Assembly: GCF_023935105.1 (NCBI RefSeq)
Contig: NZ_CP096040.1
Coordinates: 5,313,001-5,377,000 of the forward strand
From: Caulobacter segnis
GTDB lineage: Bacteria > Pseudomonadota > Alphaproteobacteria > Caulobacterales > Caulobacteraceae
Length of the DNA: 64,000 nt
Direction of reading: 5' to 3'
A program made the position numbers and the translations under genes. The notes beneath the pieces are model-generated. The model saw only the letters and a list, made by a program, of their open reading frames with translations. It had not been told where the DNA came from and did not search any database. Shown here one piece after another: positions 16,076 through 23,094 of the stretch. Every line of letters begins with the position of its first letter. Positions within the stretch are counted from its first letter, which is position 1.

Positions 16076-16077
16076 AC

Positions 16078-17049
16078 TTACTTTCCCAACGATCCCTTCA
16101 GACTGTCGGCGAAGCGATCCAGCACCGCCGACCGCGACTCGAACACATAGTCCGGACGCGACACGGTCACCGGCTCGACTCCGGCGGCGGCCAGGGCGGC
16201 GGCGGCGTCGAACAGGTCGCCGGTCGCCAGCAGGGCGCCGTTGGCCCGGCGCGAGCCGCCCTTGGCTACGAAAGCGGCCACGGCCGCCTGCCCCGCCGCG
16301 TCCTGCTCGGCCGGCCAGACCAGGGTCGCCAGCTTGCCGGCCCGGCCCTTGGCCTCGACCACCGACAGCATGCGCCGCAGGGCGGCCAGCTGCTCGGGCG
16401 ACCAGGCCGCGATCAGCGAGGCGGTCAGCTGGGCCTGGCTCTTCAGGATCACGCCGTCCGCCAGGATCTTCAGACCGTTGGCCGCCAGGGTCGCGCCGGT
16501 GGTGGTGATGTCGACGACCAGTTCCGCCGCGCCGGCGGCCGGTGCCCCTTCGGTCGCGCCGCTGCTCTCGACGATGCGGTAGTCGGCCACCCCATGGCGG
16601 GCGAAGAAGGCCCGGGTCTGGGTGACGTACTTGGTCGCCACCCGCAGGCGACGGCCGGTGCGGGCCAGGTGCGCATGGCCGACCGCGTCGACATCGGCCA
16701 TGGTGTCGACGTCCAGCCAGCTCTTGGGCGCGGTCACCACCAGGTCGGCGCGGCCGAAGCCCAGGGCCCGCAGCAGCATGACCCGGCTGTCCATGTCGTC
16801 GCCGCGCTCGCGCAGCAGGTCCTCGCCGGTGACGCCCAGGTGCAGCTCGCCGCTGTCCAGGCCCGCGGCGATGTCGCCGGCCGACAGCAGCCGCACCGAG
16901 ACGCCGGGCAGGCCGGCCAGCTCGGCCGAATAGCCGCGCGCGCCGCCCGTCATTTCCAGCTTGAAGCCGCACTCGGCGAGCCAGGCCTCGACCTGGTCCT
17001 TCAGGCGGCCCTTGGAGGGAATGGCGAAGATCATAGGTGAGCCGCTCAT
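16078..17049 (-). CDS. hisG: ATP phosphoribosyltransferase catalytic subunit HisG
   Basis: 323 residues. It catalyses the first committed step of histidine synthesis (ATP plus PRPP to phosphoribosyl-ATP). Recognisable segments are IFAIPSKGRLKDQV at the N-terminus and GVTGEDLLRERGDD. The PRPP-binding region includes VDITTTGATLAANGLKIL. The gene overlaps hisZ by 4 nt, so the two are translationally coupled. HisZ dependence normally goes with the short HisG form of about 200-230 residues. This one carries roughly 90 extra C-terminal residues rich in Ala (AAVAAFVAKGGSRRANGALL and on to DSLKGSLGK). It is last in the hisS-hisZ-hisG operon. Confidence 0.95.
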   Translation of the reverse strand: MSGSPMIFAIPSKGRLKDQVEAWLAECGFKLEMTGGARGYSAELAGLPGVSVRLLSAGDIAAGLDSGELHLGVTGEDLLRERGDDMDSRVMLLRALGFGRADLVVTAPKSWLDVDTMADVDAVGHAHLARTGRRLRVATKYVTQTRAFFARHGVADYRIVESSGATEGAPAAGAAELVVDITTTGATLAANGLKILADGVILKSQAQLTASLIAAWSPEQLAALRRMLSVVEAKGRAGKLATLVWPAEQDAAGQAAVAAFVAKGGSRRANGALLATGDLFDAAAALAAAGVEPVTVSRPDYVFESRSAVLDRFADSLKGSLGK

Positions 17050-18179
17050 TCGCCGCCTCCCGCATAGGCGCGCGCCGGACGGACCATGAAGCCCACCGCG
17101 CCGGTGTTGGTGGCGGAGACGCCGAGCTTGGACGGCAGGCCGTCGTAGCGGCCGCCAGCGGCCAGCGGCCGCTCAGCGCCAAGCGCTTCAGAGCGGACCT
17201 CGAACAGATAGCCGTCGTAATAGCCGAAGGCGCGGCCGAAGGCGGCGGCCAGGGTCACCTTGTCCAACGGTACGCTCCGAACGGCCAGACCGGCCAGGCG
17301 CGCGCGCCAGCCGGCGATGGCGGCCTTCAAGCTCCCGTCATTGGGGCCCGCCAGGGACGCGATGGCGTCCAGCGCGGCCTCCGGACGATCCGAGACGGCC
17401 AGGAAGGCGCGGACCTTGGCGGCCTGCTCCGGATCCAGACGGCCGGCCCTGGCGGCCTCGGCGCGCTCGACCAGGCGGTGGGCGATCTCGGCGGGGCGGC
17501 GTCCGCCGACGGGCTCGATGCCGGCCAGGGACCACAGCTCCTGCAGCACCGCCGAGGCCTCGGCCTCCGGCAACCCGGCCAGTAGGGCGGCGATGCGCGA
17601 CTGTTCACCGGTGGGCGCGTCCACGTCGCCGTCCAGCTCGGCCTTCAGCTGGCGCGGCTTGGCGAACGACCGCTTCAGCCGCGCGGCCAGGGGCGCGGCC
17701 AGGTCCAGGCTGTCGACGAAGGCGGCGAACAGCGAGACGTCGCCCAGGATCAGGGAGAGATCCGCGCGTCCGCCAGCGGCGGAAGACGCCCAGGCAAGAG
17801 CGGCGATCTCGGCGTCGGCGGCCACGGGGTCGCCCGCTTCGAAGGCCTCGACGCCGATCTGCAGGAACTCCTCGGCCCGGTCCGAGCCGCGCGGGGCGAC
17901 GCGGAACGCCTTGCCCTCGTAGCGGTAGCGGCCCGCGCCCCCGCCATTCGCAAAGTGCTGCCGGGCCACGGCCACGGTGAAGTCGGGCCGCAGGGCCGCC
18001 TCCTCGCCGCCATCGCCCGAGACGACGAACAGCCGCGAGCGCATCGCTTCGCCGGTCAGGTCCAGCAGCACGCCCAGCGGCTGCAGCACCGGCGCGTCGG
18101 TCGCCACGGCGCCGGCCGCCAGCAAGGGGGCGCGGATGGCGTCGAGCGCCTCCGCCGGAATGGAACGCTCGAGCCTCAA
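17046..18179 (-). CDS. hisZ: ATP phosphoribosyltransferase regulatory subunit HisZ
   Basis: 377 residues, a catalytically dead paralogue of class II histidyl-tRNA synthetase. It keeps the class II core order: LQPLGVLLDLTGEAMRSRLF, then ALRPDFTVAVARQHF (motif-2 region), YRYEGKAFRV, and a late GGRYDGLPSKLG segment. It lacks the anticodon-binding domain. HisZ forms a hetero-octamer with HisG and confers histidine feedback. The predicted start is TTG at 18179, 4 bp after the hisS stop, so it is tightly coupled. The start codon could be elsewhere by a few codons. Confidence 0.94.
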   Translation of the reverse strand: MRLERSIPAEALDAIRAPLLAAGAVATDAPVLQPLGVLLDLTGEAMRSRLFVVSGDGGEEAALRPDFTVAVARQHFANGGGAGRYRYEGKAFRVAPRGSDRAEEFLQIGVEAFEAGDPVAADAEIAALAWASSAAGGRADLSLILGDVSLFAAFVDSLDLAAPLAARLKRSFAKPRQLKAELDGDVDAPTGEQSRIAALLAGLPEAEASAVLQELWSLAGIEPVGGRRPAEIAHRLVERAEAARAGRLDPEQAAKVRAFLAVSDRPEAALDAIASLAGPNDGSLKAAIAGWRARLAGLAVRSVPLDKVTLAAAFGRAFGYYDGYLFEVRSEALGAERPLAAGGRYDGLPSKLGVSATNTGAVGFMVRPARAYAGGGE

Positions 18180-18183
18180 GTCC

Positions 18184-19671
18184 TTAGCCCCCGATGATCT
18201 TGCGAACCGCGGCGACCAGCTGGTCGCGCGGGATGGTCTGCTGGCCCGGACGCTCGGCCTTCCAGGCGGCGTTGTCGGCCAGCCCCTCGGCGGCCATACG
18301 GCCGGCGTCCAGGTCCTTGATGGTCACCGTGCCGGCGGCGATCTCGTCGCCGCCCAGCATGACCACGGCCGGCGCGTTGCGGCGGTCGGCGTATTTCATC
18401 TGCGGCTTCATGCCCGAGGTCCCCAGATAGACCTCGGCCGGGATGCCCGCCGCGCGCAGCTGTCCGACCACGGAGAAGTACTCGGGCATGTGCGCCTGGT
18501 CGAAGGTGATCACCACCACCGGCCCGCGCGCCACGCCGCCCGGCTCGCGGCCCGCCGCCCGCAGCGCCGCCGCCAGGCGCGACACCCCGAACGAGAAGCC
18601 CGTCGCCGGCGTCACATTGCCGGTGAACCGCGCCACCAGGTCGTCATAGCGCCCGCCGCCGCCGATCGAGCCGAACGAGACCTTGTTCCCCTTCTCGTCC
18701 GTGGTCGACAGCAGCAGTTCGGCCTCGAACACCGCGCCGGTGTAGTATTCCAGCCCCCGGACGATCGACGGATCGATGAAGGCCTGGTCGTCGGCGATGC
18801 CCAGGCTGGTCAGGGCCGCGTCGATCCGCGACAGCTCCAAGAGGCCCTCGTCGCCCTCGGCCGAGCCGGCGACGACCTTGGCGATGTTGTCCAAGGTCGC
18901 GGAGCGGCCGCCGGCTCCGGCTTGAACAAAATCGAGCACCGAGTCGATCGCCTTGCCCTTCAGGCCCGCGCCCTTGGTGAAGTCGCCGCTCTCGTCCAGG
19001 CGGCCCTCGCCCAGCAACAGGCGCACGCCGTCGACGCCCAGGCGGTCCAGCTTGTCGACCGCCCGCAGCACGGCCAGCTTCTGGCCGGCGCTGTCGGCGC
19101 CCGCGGCGGTCAAGAGGCCGTTCAGCAGCTTGCGATTGTTGATCTTCAGCACCGCCGCGCCGCGCGGCAGGCCGGCCGCCTCCAGCCCCTCGACCGCCAT
19201 GGCGATGATCTCGGCGTCGGCCTCAGGACGGGCCGAGCCCACCGTGTCGGCGTCGCACTGGATGAACTGGCGGAAGCGCCCCGGCCCCGGCTTCTCGTTG
19301 CGCCACACCGGTCCGAAGGCGTAGCGGCGGAACGGCTTGGCCAGGGTCTCCCAGTTCTGGGCGGCGAACCGCGCCAGCGGCGCGGTCAGGTCGTAGCGCA
19401 GCGCCATCCACTGGTCGTCATCGTCCTGCAAGGCGAAGACGCCCTCGTTGGGCCGGTCGCTGTCGGGCAGGAACTTGCCCAGGGCGTCGGCATATTCGAA
19501 CGCCCCGGTGTCCAGCGCCTCGAAGCCGTAGCGCTCATAGACCGCCGACACCGCCTCCAGGATCGCCCGCTCGGCCCGCAGGTCGCGGGCGCGCTTGTCG
19601 GCGAAGCCGCGCGGGGCGCGCGCCTCGGGGCGGAAGTCGGTGGTGTTTTCGGTGGTCGTATCGTCGGTCAT
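18184..19671 (-). CDS. hisS: histidyl-tRNA synthetase
   Basis: 495 residues. Class II aaRS motifs are in order: motif 1 region RAERAILEAVSAVYERYGFEALDT, motif 2 FRRYAFGPVWRNEKPGPGRFRQF, histidine-specific motif RGLEYYTGAVFE and motif 3 GGGGRYDDLVARF. The C-terminal anticodon domain starts around GPVVVITFD. It charges tRNA-His. As first structural gene of the operon it lies behind a His-rich leader peptide and hairpins. The histidine supply enzymes and the synthetase are therefore probably controlled together by the level of charged tRNA-His. Confidence 0.97.
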   Translation of the reverse strand: MTDDTTTENTTDFRPEARAPRGFADKRARDLRAERAILEAVSAVYERYGFEALDTGAFEYADALGKFLPDSDRPNEGVFALQDDDDQWMALRYDLTAPLARFAAQNWETLAKPFRRYAFGPVWRNEKPGPGRFRQFIQCDADTVGSARPEADAEIIAMAVEGLEAAGLPRGAAVLKINNRKLLNGLLTAAGADSAGQKLAVLRAVDKLDRLGVDGVRLLLGEGRLDESGDFTKGAGLKGKAIDSVLDFVQAGAGGRSATLDNIAKVVAGSAEGDEGLLELSRIDAALTSLGIADDQAFIDPSIVRGLEYYTGAVFEAELLLSTTDEKGNKVSFGSIGGGGRYDDLVARFTGNVTPATGFSFGVSRLAAALRAAGREPGGVARGPVVVITFDQAHMPEYFSVVGQLRAAGIPAEVYLGTSGMKPQMKYADRRNAPAVVMLGGDEIAAGTVTIKDLDAGRMAAEGLADNAAWKAERPGQQTIPRDQLVAAVRKIIGG

Positions 19672-19736
19672 CGGCGTCGGTCCTAAGGTCTTCTAGGCTT
19701 CGACGGATGGCGCTTGAGCCAAGCCCCATCCGCCTA

Positions 19737-19755
19737 GCCCTTCCTTCGGAAGGGC
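19737..19755 (-). promoter_or_regulatory. short hairpin in the hisS 5' leader
   Basis: An 8-bp stem GCCCTTCC/GGAAGGGC with a 3-nt loop lies about 65 nt before the hisS start. No U tract follows, so it is not a simple terminator. It may be part of the alternative folding of the his leader. Confidence 0.5.
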
Positions 19756-19772
19756 GTCGGCTATGTAAGTTG

Positions 19773-19823
19773 GGAGCGCGTCCTGGTCGCGGAGCCGGAA
19801 GCCACCTCCGCGGGACGCGCTCC
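19773..19823 (-). promoter_or_regulatory. his attenuator-like long hairpin
   Basis: In the transcript an 11-bp perfect stem GGAGCGCGTCC/GGACGCGCTCC encloses a second 7-bp stem CGCGGAG/CTCCGCG. This gives about 18 bp with a small one-sided bulge. It begins 26 nt after the leader-peptide stop codon, where classical attenuators fold in response to ribosome stalling. Upstream leader bases (CCGCGGAGC-type, about 19820-19828) could pair alternatively with the same arms. The missing U tract leaves open whether it ends transcription or controls translation. Confidence 0.62.
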
Positions 19824-19849
19824 GCGGGGCTCTGGCTGGGTCGCTCGGC

Positions 19850-19930
19850 TTAGAGCGCGCGGACCCGGCCGATCCCGCGAGGCGAGGTCGGATGGTGGTG
19901 CTGGCCGTGATGGTGCGGCGTGCGGGTCAT
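19850..19930 (-). CDS. hisL: his operon leader peptide with two runs of three histidines
   Basis: A 26-codon frame, too short for routine gene finding. It starts MTRTPHHHGQHHHP and ends VRAL-stop, with six His codons among the first thirteen residues. A random frame is very unlikely to have this. It lies 178 nt before hisS in the same direction, with a strong hairpin between them, the classical his attenuation layout. There is no Shine-Dalgarno sequence. A Caulobacter-like -10 element (GCTAAAC, 19942-19948) lies 11 nt before the ATG, so the message is probably leaderless or nearly so. Ribosome stalling at the His codons when charged tRNA-His is scarce would raise hisS-hisZ-hisG expression. 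Confidence 0.85.
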   Translation of the reverse strand: MTRTPHHHGQHHHPTSPRGIGRVRAL

Positions 19931-19941
19931 TGCGGTGGGGG

Positions 19942-19948
19942 GTTTAGC
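19942..19948 (-). promoter_or_regulatory. candidate -10 element of the his leader promoter
   Basis: GCTAAAC on the minus strand resembles the Caulobacter housekeeping -10 consensus GCTANAWC. Transcription would begin about 6-7 nt downstream, within a few bases of the leader ATG. No good TTGAC -35 element is visible at the usual distance. Confidence 0.45.
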
Positions 19949-20009
19949 GGATGTGGGCGGGCGGGGGAAGGGGGAGTGTGTGACCGAACTTACCGGGACC
20001 GCCTTCGAA

Positions 20010-21602
20010 CTATTTCGAAGCGAAGGTTCGCACCCAAGTTATAAATGCTGCAGTCCAACCAAACATCAAAGGGTGCTGGTCCGCCAAGACTTTAAATGCA
20101 GCCTCTAAGGCCAACACCACCCTAACGAGGACCATATAAAATAGTTTACTAGCGTTCTTGCCCCAGTCATCGGATATTGCATCTTTAAGACTGGAAAATG
20201 CCTTAGAAACTAGGTTGTGCAAAACACGAAGAACGCCCCGACGCTCCACATTTGTAGTGGCATCGGATTTAGCTTCATATATGGCTCGGCTAAGAGCAAC
20301 GGATCCTTTTTCATCAACTATTTGAGGCGCATTAAATCCTTCAAGAACATTAATCGCCGGACCGAGATCATTTTCAGCAACGCGATCCGCGCTGCCGAGG
20401 TCCCCATCCTGAACATAGCTACGCCATTCAGTGAAGCGCGCAACAAACCCCTCTATTTGTGCTAAAGCAGTATGAATTGCACCTTCGGCGGGCCGATCGA
20501 GATTCTCCACCTCGAATCTCAGATGCTCCCGGCATGCCTGCGTCCTTATTCCAAGCTTGAGGACACGTGTTTCACTAAGGCCTTCATCTCGGATCTCCAC
20601 CAAATGTTCTCGAACACGCATCAATTTCGTGTTGCAGGCCGGAGCCATGTTGTGAAGATTGAAATGCTTCGGAACATCATCTACCTGATGAACCAGCTCT
20701 TCAACTATGCCGTCTATTATAGGCCTTCGGAGACTTGTTACGACCTTCTCATCTGTCGCCGTAATCTTATGCCTGACAATTTCAAACTCGATCGGAGCAG
20801 CATGAGCTAGAGGGACCCGTGGAAGGAACTCCCCCGCTTGCCTCACAATAAAATTATGCGCCCACTTGATGAACCGGAACATTTCGGCCTCGGTAAAACC
20901 TTCGGCCCCGGTGGAAAATCGAGCAAAATCTTCGCTTTTTGCCAGAATTATATCTATACTGCTCGAGTCAAGTTTGAATATCTCCCCAAGAGCATTAATC
21001 ACAGAAGACTTATCAATATATTCACGCTCAACCTGAAAAAATTCCGATAACTCCTCCACCCTTCCAGAGGAATAAATTATCCAAAGAGCCGACTTGCATT
21101 CTTTTATAATGAGAGGAAGGAATAGTCTAAAATATGAACTTTGAGCTACGTGCGCGGGATAGAATATTATTCCGCGATCGATTGCGGCAACGGCATTGTC
21201 GATAGCCGCTTTGAAAACTTGAAATTCCCTGAAATACTTATCATCAAACAGAAGTCTCTGATGGTAGTCTTCAATGCTCCAATTCGAAGCAGCGCCCTTT
21301 CGTTGAGCAATAGCGAAGCGTCCGGCTATGCGATCATCGACAGAGTGGGAGAGTTGCAGACTTATATTTGCTCGAGCTGATTCAACGCGGCGCAGTATTG
21401 TCTCGATATCGGAGCGATCCTCGATGAGAAATCCGCCGCGATGGCGCACCTCCTCTCTCAACGCCCGCGCATAGTCGCTGACCTCTCGGCCTGACACGAT
21501 GACAGCAGAGCCTGAGCCAACCTCAGCCTCGAAAATCTGGGACCAGTCCCATTGAATATTGATTGTAGGACGAGCGGGGTCCGAAACCGTTAGATTGGCC
21601 AT
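20010..21602 (-). CDS. AT-rich orphan protein of unknown function, probable horizontal acquisition
   Basis: 530 residues with no motif I recognise. The N-terminus (INIQWDWSQIFEAEVGSG then SAVIVSGREVSDYARALREEV) looks like a mixed alpha/beta domain. The middle is helical and rich in charged residues. The last about 60 residues contain two hydrophobic helices (LFYMVLVRVVLALEAAFKVL and LMFGWTAAFITWV) that could insert into a membrane or cap a bundle. Base composition and codon choice (many ATA, TTA, AAT and AGA codons) are plainly unlike every neighbour. It is transcribed towards the his leader, 79 bp from it, and flanked on the other side by palindromic repeats. A single-gene effector or defence role is conceivable but unsupported. 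Confidence 0.8.
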   Translation of the reverse strand: MANLTVSDPARPTINIQWDWSQIFEAEVGSGSAVIVSGREVSDYARALREEVRHRGGFLIEDRSDIETILRRVESARANISLQLSHSVDDRIAGRFAIAQRKGAASNWSIEDYHQRLLFDDKYFREFQVFKAAIDNAVAAIDRGIIFYPAHVAQSSYFRLFLPLIIKECKSALWIIYSSGRVEELSEFFQVEREYIDKSSVINALGEIFKLDSSSIDIILAKSEDFARFSTGAEGFTEAEMFRFIKWAHNFIVRQAGEFLPRVPLAHAAPIEFEIVRHKITATDEKVVTSLRRPIIDGIVEELVHQVDDVPKHFNLHNMAPACNTKLMRVREHLVEIRDEGLSETRVLKLGIRTQACREHLRFEVENLDRPAEGAIHTALAQIEGFVARFTEWRSYVQDGDLGSADRVAENDLGPAINVLEGFNAPQIVDEKGSVALSRAIYEAKSDATTNVERRGVLRVLHNLVSKAFSSLKDAISDDWGKNASKLFYMVLVRVVLALEAAFKVLADQHPLMFGWTAAFITWVRTFASK

Positions 21603-21721
21603 TCAGATCTTTGGTCCCACGAGTGCCCGACGACCTTATCCCGATCTTGTCAAGCTTAACAGTAGCGCAGTTTTGCGCCAAAGTCGCGCAGTGACCCCTT
21701 ACATCTCACGGCGAGACGATC

Positions 21722-21814
21722 GCAGGGCTGATCAGGTCACTCAAGGACCGCCCTCCGGGCGGCCGCCGCGCGGCGACGCGAAGCGTCGTCCTTGACTGAC
21801 CTGAACAGCCCTGC
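21722..21814. repeat. 93-bp compound palindrome
   Basis: The outer arms 21722-21748 and 21788-21814 are 27 bp each and complementary except for two positions (GCAGGGCTG-x-TCAGGTCA-x-TCAAGGAC). Inside lie two further hairpins, CCGCCC/GGGCGG around 21748-21762 and CGACGC/GCGTCG at 21774-21788. The whole could fold as a three-armed structure. It resembles a REP-like or MITE-like intergenic element, with no transposase nearby. Confidence 0.75.
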
Positions 21815-21925
21815 ACGCTGCAGCCTCCAAGAGATGTAAGGACGGCGCCGACCTCGCGGAGGTCGGGCGGCGGGAGGGGCCAAGGCGGCCAGGGCGGTGA
21901 GCGCCCCCTCCCGCCCTCTGGGCCA

Positions 21926-21948
21926 CCTCCCCCGCGACGCGGGGGAGG
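21926..21948. repeat. short perfect hairpin CCTCCCCCGC/GCGGGGGAGG
   Basis: A perfect 10-bp inverted repeat with a 3-bp loop. There is no T tract. It is probably part of the same family of intergenic palindromes. Confidence 0.7.
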
Positions 21949-21994
21949 AGAAGTGCTGGCGGTGGGCCGAAAGCCCCCGCGCAACTACACCCGC

Positions 21995-22115
21995 CTCCCC
22001 GGCGAAAGCCGGGGCCCAGATTCAGCCTGAGCGTCTGGGGTGTTCGCGATCGGGCGGTCGGGATAGATCGCCCGCGCCCTTGGGTTCGATCTGGGCCCCG
22101 GCTTTCGCCGGGGAG
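21995..22115. repeat. 121-bp element with perfect 27-bp terminal inverted repeats
   Basis: Arms 21995-22021 and 22089-22115 are exact reverse complements. Each contains its own smaller palindrome CCCCGGCGAAAGCCGGGG, and 67 bp lie between them. The structure is that of a non-autonomous palindromic intergenic repeat. Confidence 0.82.
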
Positions 22116-22691
22116 ACGGTGTTTTGGGTGAAACGACGGGGATTGAGGCCGCTCTGTCCTCGGCGTTCGCGACATCGAACCCAACGAAATCAACGCCTTC
22201 TCACTTTTACGCCCCGCTGAATGATCCGCGTTCAAACCGGCCCCCATACTTGTCTTCGCCCCACCGCAGGGGAGGCCGTCCAGCTGGCGACCTGACGGGC
22301 GGTGGGGGTGGTCGAGCGGGTAGCGCTTGTCGGCCTCTTCGTTTCGGAGAGGCGCCGCCGCGACGGATCCAGCACGGGCTCCCTGAAACATCGGGACGAA
22401 AGGCTGGCGGCGACGGCTTCGACGGCGCGCCAGGCGCGGGCTGAAATCCCCCGCGCGGTCCGGGAGGGTCGCTTCCCTCCCGACCGCCGGAGGCCTCTCA
22501 TCGGGAGCGGATCAATACCCCGCGCCCCGAGGGCTTCCGCATCAACGACCGCGCGGAGCGCCCGGTTCACGTCGAAACGGTATCTCCTATCCAAACCTCC
22601 GGGCGCGGCCCGGACGCTCCGCCGCCTCCCCAGCCCGCCGGCTTTCCCGGCGGAAGACCGTCGCCGCACGCGCAAACCCGAGGAAGCCTCC

Positions 22692-22910
22692 ATGCCCAGA
22701 CGCAATCCGAAAACCAAGGCCGCCCCCGCCGCCGAAGCCCGGCCCGTCACCGCCGAGAGCTCCGCGCTGCAAATCCTCCGTGAGAACGTCAGGATGCAGC
22801 TGGAAATCCTGCGGCGAGACGCCTGGGAGCGTCACCAGACGCTGCGGGCCGAGCTCAACGCGCTGCCGCCGGCGCCCGCCTCGTTCGAAGATCCGTTGGA
22901 CGACCTCTGA
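22692..22910 (+). CDS. small orphan protein, 72 residues
   Basis: The start at 22692 has GAGGAAG 6 nt upstream. The protein has a basic Ala/Pro-rich N-terminus (PRRNPKTKAAPAAEARPVT), a central amphipathic helix (ALQILRENVRMQLEILRRDAWERHQTLRAELNAL) likely to form a coiled coil, and an acidic tail (FEDPLDDL). The frame is open far upstream, but that part has no protein-like character. Function is unknown. It precedes a TonB receptor by 184 bp on the same strand. Confidence 0.6.
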   Translation: MPRRNPKTKAAPAAEARPVTAESSALQILRENVRMQLEILRRDAWERHQTLRAELNALPPAPASFEDPLDDL

Positions 22911-23094
22911 TGAGCGCCGCCCTATACACGAATTCTTAAGTCTAACCTGACGTCTCGCCAGACTTATCCACAAGCCTCGCCGTATAGGAACATGAACCCC
23001 GTGTAATGTGTCCGCGAAGTAACCCACCTTTCCGCCTTGTAACTTGAGATGAACGGGCGCGGCGGTCAGACCTCTCCTCACTGAGGGGAACAGT

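Larger units (their letters stand above)
15281..16077. other. 797-bp non-coding region with palindromes and a gene remnant
   Basis: No convincing complete gene is present. The first 150 bp upstream of the receptor are AT-richer than the surroundings and should hold its promoter; ATTAATAGGACTAAT near 15369 is a partial dyad. From about 15767 down to 15633 the minus strand reads a short open tail that looks coding: it ends RLLADGECVYTATDLKVGMI plus two residues, then TAA. This looks like the last 30-odd codons of a lost gene. Two 18-bp palindromes of the same type lie at 15754-15771 and 16058-16075, and a smaller TGAC-GGT-GTCA dyad at 15945-15955. The region reads like the scar of a deleted regulated gene. 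Confidence 0.6.
21603..22691. other. about 1.1-kb intergenic region of palindromic repeats
   Basis: No convincing gene is found. The left third contains three inverted-repeat structures (21722-21814, 21926-21948, 21995-22115), listed separately. Between about 22120 and 22690 there is GC-rich sequence with long open frames on both strands, but their products are Arg/Pro/Ser-rich and resemble no protein family. I treat them as non-coding. The region separates the AT-rich orphan from a small 72-residue gene. Confidence 0.65.

Noticed and set aside
20010..21602. Claim of a defence system
   Set aside because: A single unknown gene with foreign composition is not enough; there is no nuclease, helicase, NTPase or toxin-antitoxin partner next to it. 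Kept only as a candidate.
22081..22100. tRNA-like GGTTCGAT string
   Set aside because: It lies inside the palindromic element and no acceptor or anticodon stems can be formed around it.
22302..22691. Extension of the small orphan gene far upstream, and long frames on both strands in this gap
   Set aside because: Composition is Arg/Ser/Pro-rich with no domain or ribosome-binding site. Only the last 72 codons, with a good ribosome-binding site, look like a gene.
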